Source: a bacterium
GTDB taxonomy: Bacteria; Krumholzibacteriota; Krumholzibacteria; LZORAL124-64-63
Assembly: GCA_016873405.1 (NCBI GenBank)
Contig: VGXH01000014.1
Span: forward strand, 1 to 12,743
Direction: 5' to 3'
DNA: 12,743 bases
A program made the position numbers and the translations under genes. Positions 6,858-12,155 of the stretch are shown here, one piece after another; position 1 is the first letter of the stretch, and every line of letters begins with the position of its first letter. The notes beneath the pieces were generated by a model. That model saw only the letters and a program-made list of their open reading frames with translations. It was not told the DNA's origin and ran no database searches.

Positions 6858-7595
6858 CTACCCGCCCTCCCGGATGAACCGCCGCCGCCTGGACGTCACG
6901 GCCGGCGCCCGGTCGGAGAACCGCCCGGCGATCTCCGCCGCCGACGGCGGCGGCGCCGCTCCGTGATGGCGATGGTCGGCCCGCGCCGGGTCGCGGGCGC
7001 AGTCGATGTGGAACTGCTGCATGCGGTCGAACGCCGCCAGGAGCTGGTCGGACCGTTCGTAGCGGTCGAGCCCGCAGCGATCAAGCGCCAGCAGCGTCTC
7101 GTGCACGGCCTCGAGCGTCGACAGGCAGCCCGCCTGGGGCTGGCGCTTGATCACGTAGCGGCTGGGCGCCGACGCCGTGAAGACCACGCGCGGCAGTTGC
7201 TGCAGGCGCGGCGAGAGCTTGAGCATCTTGCGGGCGCGGCCCCAGGTGGCGTCCAGCAGGAAGACCACCAGGCGTCGGCCGCCCAGGTCGGTGGTCGTGA
7301 GTTCGCCGCGCGAGAGGTTGCGCGCCCCCGCGCCCGGGTAGAGCAGAACGGGATAGCTGGACGGGTCGCTCAGGATCGCCTGCACCGCGGGATGGACGTC
7401 GCACTCGAGCGCCATGTGCAGCTCGCTGTCCGCCAGGCACAGGTGCGTCAGGCGGCCGGTCGCCGCCTTCTCCCGCTTCCATTCCTTCGGGTGCAGGAGC
7501 AGCACGAAGCGCGTGCGCGTGCGGATCGGCTCGATCGTGGCGCACCAGCAGTGCGCCTTCGGCCAGAAGCAGCGGTAGCAGGTCTCGCGACTCAT
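6858..7595 (-). CDS. tapT: DTW-domain tRNA-uridine aminocarboxypropyltransferase
   Basis: 245 residues, close to the ~230 of E. coli TapT (YfiP). These enzymes transfer the 3-amino-3-carboxypropyl group of S-adenosylmethionine to tRNA uridine (acp3U, position 47 in the E. coli enzyme). The N-terminus has the zinc-type cysteines C6, C9, C16 and C18 (CYRCFWPKAHCWC). Next come LLLHPKEWKREKAATGRLTH, LLYPGAGA, and the name-giving DATW motif in FLLDATWGRARKML. SRYVIKRQPQAGCLSTLEA closes the core. The last 45 or so residues (after DCARDPARAD) are a basic, low-complexity tail that the family usually lacks. The ATG at 7595 has no clear Shine-Dalgarno. It lies 45 bases after the stop of the PepSY-like gene and may be cotranscribed with it; the functional link is not evident. 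The position modified here cannot be read from sequence. Confidence 0.88.
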   Translation of the reverse strand: MSRETCYRCFWPKAHCWCATIEPIRTRTRFVLLLHPKEWKREKAATGRLTHLCLADSELHMALECDVHPAVQAILSDPSSYPVLLYPGAGARNLSRGELTTTDLGGRRLVVFLLDATWGRARKMLKLSPRLQQLPRVVFTASAPSRYVIKRQPQAGCLSTLEAVHETLLALDRCGLDRYERSDQLLAAFDRMQQFHIDCARDPARADHRHHGAAPPPSAAEIAGRFSDRAPAVTSRRRRFIREGG

Positions 7596-7640
7596 CGGCG
7601 GGGCGCGCTGGCGCCGCGGGCCGGTGCGCGCGCGGGCACC

Positions 7641-8162
7641 CTACTTCCGCTTCCCGCCGCCGGTGTCCTTGGCGCCGAGCAGTCCGCCGCCCTCGTCGAA
7701 CACCAGGTTGAGCCGGCGCCCCCCGGCCGCCACGCGCAGCAGGTAGGTCGTGGCGCCGTCGCGCGTGTTGCGGACGGCCTTGACGATCTTCGACCCGGGA
7801 TGTCTCTCCTCGACGGCCGCCGTGACGGCCTCCGGCAGCGCCGCTGAGGGAATGTCTTCCTCGACCGCGACCAGCGTGCCGTCGGCCAGGTAGACGGCCT
7901 TCAGCGTCAGCCCGCCGACCAGACCCTCGATCTCGTAGCTGACCTTGCTGCCCTCGGCCAGGCTGGCCAGCGCGCGGATCTCCGCTTTCGGGTAGTCGTC
8001 CTGGAAGGCGCCGAGGACCGGCGCGGGGACCGAGTTCGTGACGGTCCTGACCGGCGCGCCGAGTGCCGGGCGCCCGAGGGCGGCGACCAGCAGGCAGGCG
8101 AGCGCCGGGAGGGCCGCGGCGGCGATGAGGCGGTCGCGGGTGGCTCGTGCGATGTGGATCAT
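7641..8162 (-). CDS. Exported PepSY-like domain protein
   Basis: 173 residues from an ATG (8162) preceded by GGAGGT at a 6-base spacing; the frame is open farther upstream but without such a site. An N-terminal signal peptide (LIAAAALPALACLLVAALG, cleavage near residue 36 at ALGA) points to the periplasm. The mature part looks like two copies of the PepSY_like pattern (also called putative beta-lactamase-inhibitor-like): VPAPVLGAFQDDYPKAEIRA ... YEIEG ... ADGTLVAVEED, then LPEAVTAAVEERHPGSKI ... YLLRV ... FDEGGGLL. Proteins of this kind are small periplasmic binders, often with no known ligand. It ends in a lysine/arginine-rich GGGKRK tail. Gene order puts it first of a possible three-gene unit with the DTW and rhodanese genes, though a gap of 110 bases with a G-run precedes the latter. 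Confidence 0.75.
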   Translation of the reverse strand: MIHIARATRDRLIAAAALPALACLLVAALGRPALGAPVRTVTNSVPAPVLGAFQDDYPKAEIRALASLAEGSKVSYEIEGLVGGLTLKAVYLADGTLVAVEEDIPSAALPEAVTAAVEERHPGSKIVKAVRNTRDGATTYLLRVAAGGRRLNLVFDEGGGLLGAKDTGGGKRK

Positions 8163-8328
8163 GGGCTGACCTCCGTCGGGGAGCGGGACGGCTAGGCGGC
8201 CGTTGCCCATCATGTTAAGCGCGGCGCGGCGTGCGCGCCGCCGCAATCCGCGCGGCGCGTTGCCCGGGGCGCCGGCTTGGGGTTCCCTCCCGTGCCCGGT
8301 TGCGGCGTAGAGCCGGACCGGGATGAGA

Positions 8329-8347
8329 CCAGCACGGCGCGTGCCAG
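8329..8347 (-). terminator. Possible hairpin terminator after the orphan secreted protein
   Basis: On the minus strand, CTGGCACG-CGC-CGTGCTGG can pair as an 8-bp stem (two G-U pairs) 41 bases after the stop at 8388. There is no U-tract. A second GC stem (GCGGCGCG/CGCGCCGC, 8221-8241) lies farther on. Either could end transcription; the evidence is weak. Confidence 0.25.
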
Positions 8348-8387
8348 TCCCATCCAGGCCGCGGGACACCGACGGCAGACGCCCCCG

Positions 8388-8423
8388 TCACCGATAGAGG
8401 GCCTTGATCCCCGACCAGGAGGT
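8388..8423 (-). other. C-terminal tail motif, copy 2 (TSWSGIKALYR-stop)
   Basis: These are the last 11 codons and the stop of the orphan secreted protein. Compared with copy 1 (2050-2085), the peptide is conserved while most codons differ (for example GTG/ATC, GCG/GCC, CTA/CTC, TTC/TAT, AGA/CGG for V/I, A, L, F/Y, R). This argues for selection on the peptide rather than a recent duplication. Confidence 0.6.
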
Positions 8424-9128
8424 GGTTTCGGTCTCCACCGCGCCGCCGGGGCACATCTCGAAACGACGCACCCGCACCGTGCTGCCGGACATCCCCCCCA
8501 GCACGCTGCCGGGCCGGCCGACGAAGTCGATGCGCGCCATGAGGTCGAAGTGGCCCGACACGCCCCAGCCGCCAAACGTCGAAGCCACCTGGTAGGCGCC
8601 CGGCGAGGGCAGCCCGAAGTTGTCGCCGGCGGTGATGCGCAGGAGATCGAAATCCGGATCCCCGCCCGCGATCTGGCTATGCAGCTGCGACACGCGCGCC
8701 ACGCCGGCCTGCACGGGCGCGGCCAGCATGCGCGGCGCGAATTCCATGATCTCCGTCCACGGACTCAGGGGCATGACGATGGACCGGTTGAACCCGAGCA
8801 GCGAGCCGGTGCCCGACATGTTCATCAGGAACTGGCCCTGCCACGTGCTGATGGTGCCGCCGAAGACGCCGCCGGGCGCTTCGGTGACCGCGGTGAAGTT
8901 GCCGAACCAGCCGGTGATCTGGATGGTGGCGCCGGGCGGCAGGCCATCGACGATCTCGGTGGTGCCGGCGTAGACGCAACCGGTGGAGGTCGACGCCGGC
9001 GGCAGCGTGGCCGTGCCGTTGCCGTTGTCGGGGACGACGCAGCAGTCGGCCTGCGCGCTCGCCGCGGCGGGCGCGACGGCCAGCAGCAGGCAGCAGAACA
9101 GGAGGGCGAGGCGTGGGCGCGTGGACAT
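8388..9128 (-). CDS. Secreted protein of unknown function with C-terminal KALYR tail
   Basis: 246 residues from ATG 9128, which has GGAGG 5 bases upstream; an open frame reaches 9188 but lacks that support. A classical signal peptide (LALLFCCLLLAVAPAAASA, cleavage near 25) is followed by a Cys pair DCCVVPDNGNGTATLPP (29-43) and further Cys at 51 and 226. The middle is rich in Gly, Ser and Thr with predicted beta strands. The block DFDLLRITAGDNFGLPSPG (159-177) and the IDFVGRPGS ... GGMSGST stretch (200-217) recall, from memory, a widespread family of uncharacterised secreted proteins in environmental bacteria. I know no function for it. The protein ends in TSWSGIKALYR exactly at the stop, matching the beta-helix protein's end. 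It is probably a single-gene unit: its start is 292 bases from the ACT gene. Confidence 0.75.
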   Translation of the reverse strand: MSTRPRLALLFCCLLLAVAPAAASAQADCCVVPDNGNGTATLPPASTSTGCVYAGTTEIVDGLPPGATIQITGWFGNFTAVTEAPGGVFGGTISTWQGQFLMNMSGTGSLLGFNRSIVMPLSPWTEIMEFAPRMLAAPVQAGVARVSQLHSQIAGGDPDFDLLRITAGDNFGLPSPGAYQVASTFGGWGVSGHFDLMARIDFVGRPGSVLGGMSGSTVRVRRFEMCPGGAVETETTSWSGIKALYR

Positions 9129-9420
9129 GTCAGCCTCCATGTGGGGATGGGGTCTGGGGACCGGTGGAAGACCGGGAAACAAGAGCATAGCAGATTTGTA
9201 TGCAATATGGGGATCAAATCGGCGCTGAGGCCGCAGGCCCTTGGCGTCAGGCAGGCGGTCTGGCCAGACGCGAGCGCGGACGCCATCGTCAACCCGGCGG
9301 CGAATGCGGTCCGCGCCGCGTCACCGTTCCCGCAGCGCAGGTGCGCAGGGCCCGGTTCCAGCCATGTCAGCGGCGAGCGACATCGACAGGGAGTCGACCC
9401 CCGGCAGGAGCGCCGCGAAC
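9129..9420. other. Intergenic region after the hydrogenase operon, with an AT-richer patch
   Basis: No gene is supported here. Bases 9181-9225 are clearly richer in A/T than their surroundings (AACAAGAGCATAGCAGATTT and onward) and lie 53-97 bases before the start of the minus-strand secreted protein, so they probably hold its promoter. I could not fit a -35/-10 pair with good spacing. No clear terminator for the ACT gene was found. Confidence 0.35.
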
Positions 9421-9900
9421 CTATTCCGGCCAGTCGAACCTCTCGGCCAGCGCCCTGACCGTCGCCTCCACGTCCCGCTCGTGCACCACGAACGAGACGC
9501 TGTTGATCGACGAGCTGATCGACAGCACGGTCAGGCGGTTCTCGGCCAGCGTGGCGATGAACTCGTTGGCCAGTCCGTAGCGCTCCAGGAAGTGCGGCCC
9601 GTAGACGGTCAGGATCGTCACCGGGTGCCAACTGAGCACGCGGCGCGGCGACAGCTCGTTCGAGAGCATGGCCAGCAGCGGCTCGGCCCGCTCCAGATCC
9701 GCGAGGTTCAAGCAGAAGCAGAGGTTCTCCCGGTCGTCAGCGTCCCAGGCCACGGTCAGGTAACACAGCGGGATGGCGTAGTCGCCGAACCGTTTCAGCA
9801 CGTTGCGACGATGGCCGGCCAGCGGCTGGAAGCCCCGGAATTCCACCAGGACCAGGTCGCTGCGTCGCGTCAGGCCGCCGCACTGGATCTTGCCGCTCAC
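9421..9900 (-). CDS. Tandem ACT-domain protein, translationally coupled to the histidine kinase
   Basis: 159 residues. Residues 94-156 (PVTILTVYGPHFLERYGL ... LSISSSINSVSFVVHERDVE ... VRALAERF) follow the ACT pattern as seen in the regulatory tail of aspartate kinases, where the S-x-S-I-N-S-V-S-F-V-V strand and the following helix form part of an amino-acid site. Residues 17-85 look like a first, more divergent ACT unit. No kinase or other catalytic domain is present, so it is a free-standing ligand-binding or regulatory module. The start is GTG at 9900, overlapping the kinase stop as GTGA, with GGAGG 6 bases upstream: translation is coupled. That position suggests it senses a small molecule (perhaps an amino acid) for the same pathway or modulates the kinase; this is inference. 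It is the last gene of the operon. Confidence 0.85.
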   Translation of the reverse strand: MSGKIQCGGLTRRSDLVLVEFRGFQPLAGHRRNVLKRFGDYAIPLCYLTVAWDADDRENLCFCLNLADLERAEPLLAMLSNELSPRRVLSWHPVTILTVYGPHFLERYGLANEFIATLAENRLTVLSISSSINSVSFVVHERDVEATVRALAERFDWPE

Positions 9901-11273
9901 TTGGATCCTCCCCCACCGCTGCCGGCCGGCGCCGCCGCCGGCAGATCGACCGTCACCGTCGTGCCCTGGCCGAGTGCGCTGCGCAGGACGACCGCGCCGC
10001 CCAGCTCGCTGACCAGCCGGTGCACGATGGGCAGGCCCAGGCCCGTGCCCAGGCTGGTGCGCTGCTGCGCGGCCGCGGTGCGGTAGAACTCGTCGAACAC
10101 GCGCCCCTGCTCCTCGGGTGCGATGCCGATGCCCTCGTCCGCCACTTCCAGCCGCGCGCCGTCGGCCAGACGCGCGACCGTGACCGTCACCGGCCCTCCC
10201 GGCCGATTGTAGCGCACCGCGTTGCTGACCAGATTGCCCAGGATCTTCGCCACCGCGCCCTCGCTGGTCGTCACCATGATAGGGCCGTCCGTCGGCGCCC
10301 GCAGCAGCAGGCGCTGGCCCGTGGCCGCCGCCGGCTCGCGCTGCTCGTCCAGCGCGCGCGCCGCCACCGCCGCCAGGTCCACCGGCGCCGGCAGCTCGTT
10401 GCGCAGGACGGCCGACCGGGTCAGATCGGACAGGTCCTTCACCATCTCCGTGGCCTGGTCGAGCCGGCCGCGCGCGCGTTCGAGGAGGTCGCGCGCGCCG
10501 GGCGCCACCTCGCCCCCGTGGATCTCGAGCGTCGCCTCGATGGCGCTGCGCGCCGTGTTGACCGGCGACTTGACCTCGTGCGCGACGAAGCGGAAGAAGT
10601 CGCGCATCGCCACATCGGCCTTGAGCAACTCTCCCTGGCGTACCACCAGTTCGTCCCGGATGGTCCGGTTGTGCCGCATGATCGAGGCGCCGACGTAGGC
10701 GCCGCTGAGCATCACGAACCAGAACGAGCCCAGCACGGCGACGATGTACCGCGTCTCGTGCGTCAGCGTGCTGGCGCCCAGCAGGTGATGGTGCGGGAGC
10801 AGGCCCAGATGCTCGCCCAGCACCTCGCCCGTGAACAGCGCGATGGCCAGCCAGGTGATCTGGAAGACCTCGCGTCCCTTGAACAGCAGCGCGGCGATCA
10901 CCACGTGCAGAACATAGAGGTACATGAACGGATTCTCGACGCCGCCGGTCAGGTTCAGGACCACGGTCAGCAGCACCAGGTCGCAGGCCATCTCCAGCTT
11001 GACGATGCGGATCTCGGTGCGGACCGCGCGCGCGGGCAGCAGGCGGTTGCGGACGGTGTAGCCCAGGTTCACCAGGGCCAGGATGCCGGCCACCCACAGG
11101 GTGGGACCCACCGGCAGGGGGATGATCGTGAAGCCGCCGAGCACCGTCACGGCCGCCAGGAGAACGGCGACCGCGCCCCAGCGCAGGCGGTTGAACCAAT
11201 CCAGCCGGCGCCGGAGCGACGATGCCGAAGCGAACAGGGAGGCTTCCTGGCTCAGGTGCTGTTCCGGCCTCAA
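9897..11273 (-). CDS. Membrane sensor histidine kinase with RegB-like GGxxNPF motif
   Basis: 458 residues. The N-terminal half holds about six membrane helices (about 32-50, 57-73, 95-109, 117-131, 138-152, 177-196). Between helices three and four is GGVENPF (110-116), which fits the GGxxNPF motif that in RegB/PrrB kinases is tied to quinone (redox) sensing. The cytoplasmic half has the H-box FFRFVAHEVKSP (H232), N-box KILGNLVSNAVRYN (N347/N351), G1 DEGIGI (379-384), F-box VFDEFYR and G2 GTGLGLPIVHRL, so it should be an active HATPase kinase. A RegB-type redox Cys after the H-box is not seen. A short His run (161-163) lies in a loop. The start is TTG at 11273, chosen because GGGAGG stands 5 bases before it. 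It is preceded by the response regulator and followed, with overlap, by the ACT gene. Redox control of hydrogenase is the natural guess. Confidence 0.92.
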   Translation of the reverse strand: MRPEQHLSQEASLFASASSLRRRLDWFNRLRWGAVAVLLAAVTVLGGFTIIPLPVGPTLWVAGILALVNLGYTVRNRLLPARAVRTEIRIVKLEMACDLVLLTVVLNLTGGVENPFMYLYVLHVVIAALLFKGREVFQITWLAIALFTGEVLGEHLGLLPHHHLLGASTLTHETRYIVAVLGSFWFVMLSGAYVGASIMRHNRTIRDELVVRQGELLKADVAMRDFFRFVAHEVKSPVNTARSAIEATLEIHGGEVAPGARDLLERARGRLDQATEMVKDLSDLTRSAVLRNELPAPVDLAAVAARALDEQREPAAATGQRLLLRAPTDGPIMVTTSEGAVAKILGNLVSNAVRYNRPGGPVTVTVARLADGARLEVADEGIGIAPEEQGRVFDEFYRTAAAQQRTSLGTGLGLPIVHRLVSELGGAVVLRSALGQGTTVTVDLPAAAPAGSGGGGSK

Positions 11274-11278
11274 CCGAG

Positions 11279-11284
11279 CCTCCC
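11279..11284 (-). promoter_or_regulatory. Ribosome binding site that supports a TTG start for the kinase
   Basis: GGGAGG (minus strand) lies 5 bases before TTG 11273. No ATG or GTG with a comparable site is seen near the N-terminal membrane helix, so the rare TTG start is preferred. Confidence 0.6.
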
Positions 11285-11311
11285 GGTCGGAGCGCGGGAC
11301 GGGCCCGCGGC

Positions 11312-11707
11312 TCAGGTCGTCGTCGGCAGGTGCTTGCGCACCATGTCCACCAGCTTGCGCGGGCTGACGGGCTTCTCGAGGAACTCGCTCACCGGCAGGA
11401 AATCCGCGTCCCGGCTCTTGTCGAAGGTGAAGCCCGTCCGCTCGCCCACCGCCGACATCATGATGATCGGGATGTCCTTCGTCAACGGTTCGCCGCGCAG
11501 CTTGTAGGCAACCTGGAAGCCCTCGTCGATGGTGCCCATCATCACGTCCAGCAGGACCAGGTCCGGATGCCGTTCCTTGGCCAGGGCGAAGCCGCGTTCG
11601 CCGTTCTGGGCGTCGATCACCTTCATCTTCTCGCGCTCGAGCGTGACCCGGATGATCTCCACCAAGTCGATGTCGTCGTCGATGACCAGAACCGTGCGCT
11701 CACTCAT
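11312..11707 (-). CDS. Single-domain response regulator (REC only)
   Basis: 131 residues, just a CheY-like receiver. The acidic pair is D10/D11 (VLVIDDDIDLVEI), the phospho-acceptor D54 (LVLLDVMMGT), the switch Ser S85 (IIMMSAV) and the conserved Lys K112 (FLEKPVSP). There is no DNA-binding or enzymatic output domain, so it signals by protein contact or as a phosphorelay step rather than as a transcription factor. A slightly long loop around residues 88-108 (GERTGFTFDKSRDADFLPVS) separates the beta-4 and beta-5 motifs. The start overlaps the hydrogenase protease stop by 8 bases (ATGAGTGA), with GGAGGT 8 bases upstream. The cognate kinase begins 38 bases downstream of its stop. The order hydrogenase - protease - REC - kinase - ACT places signalling within the hydrogenase transcript. 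Confidence 0.93.
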   Translation of the reverse strand: MSERTVLVIDDDIDLVEIIRVTLEREKMKVIDAQNGERGFALAKERHPDLVLLDVMMGTIDEGFQVAYKLRGEPLTKDIPIIMMSAVGERTGFTFDKSRDADFLPVSEFLEKPVSPRKLVDMVRKHLPTTT

Positions 11708-12146
11708 GGCGATGGACCTCCGCCTGGATGATCTCCACCACGCGGGGCACCGCCGCCGCCACCGCGTCCGACAATCCCGTGCCGGGCGTCACGCCCGCCG
11801 GCTCCACGCCGACGACCAGCAGGTCGTCCGGCATCCGTCCCAGCTGCCCGGCCAGCGCGAACGCCTCGGCCAGGCCCAATCCGTGCACGGAGAGCCCGTC
11901 ACCGGCGATGCGCAGCCGGACCTCCTGCGGGCGGAACGCGGCCACGGCGCCGGGCTCGCGCCCCATCCGCGCCGCATCGACGACCACGCACGGCTCGTCC
12001 GGCCGCAGCGTCTCGACCAGGGCCAACGCATCGGTGCCCAGGTCCGCCAGTCGCAGTTGCGGCGACACCGCGGCCAACTCGGCCAGCACCGCCGCGCCCA
12101 CGCCGTCGTCCCCGCAGAACGAGTTGCCCACCGCGATGACCTGCAC
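11700..12146 (-). CDS. [NiFe] hydrogenase maturation endopeptidase (HyaD/HybD/HycI/FrhD family)
   Basis: 148 residues, the usual length. This protease binds the nickel in the precursor large subunit and cuts off its C-terminal peptide as the last step of maturation. It shows VGNSFCGDDGVG (residues 6-17), the LGTDALALVETL segment (36-47), CVVVDAA (53-59) and SVHGLGLAEAFAL (86-98). D14, D57 and H88 are the probable nickel ligands, matching the E/D-D-H set known from HybD; Asp at the first position is as expected outside the E. coli types. The start is GTG at 12146, only 9 bases after the large-subunit stop; GAGGAG lies 12 bases upstream, within the end of the preceding gene. Its stop overlaps the response-regulator start. 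The substrate is almost certainly the adjacent large subunit. Confidence 0.93.
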   Translation of the reverse strand: MQVIAVGNSFCGDDGVGAAVLAELAAVSPQLRLADLGTDALALVETLRPDEPCVVVDAARMGREPGAVAAFRPQEVRLRIAGDGLSVHGLGLAEAFALAGQLGRMPDDLLVVGVEPAGVTPGTGLSDAVAAAVPRVVEIIQAEVHRHE

Positions 12147-12155
12147 GCCGCCCGC

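Noticed and set aside
5104..6966. Long plus-strand open frame opposite the rhodanese gene
   Set aside because: Its translation is Arg/Gly/Ala/Val-rich low complexity with no motif, and the opposite strand has a clear three-domain protein; long antisense frames are common at this GC.
8221..8241. GC-rich stem GCGGCGCG/CGCGCCGC as a terminator
   Set aside because: Such stems are frequent in this composition, there is no U-tract, and it is about 150 bases from the nearest upstream stop.
9258..9269. 12-bp perfect palindrome GTCTGGCCAGAC as an operator
   Set aside because: A few such palindromes are expected by chance in a window of this size; the position 130 bases upstream of a start is not specific.
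11190..11203. 14-base exact match to the IS3 stub (GTTGAACCAATCCA, also at 3390-3403)
   Set aside because: Both sites encode a D-W-F-N stretch on the minus strand; here it lies inside the intact kinase N-terminus and homology does not extend, so it is chance.
10020..11507. Plus-strand open frame of about 495 codons opposite the kinase and response regulator
   Set aside because: No motif and typical antisense composition; the kinase boxes on the minus strand explain the region.
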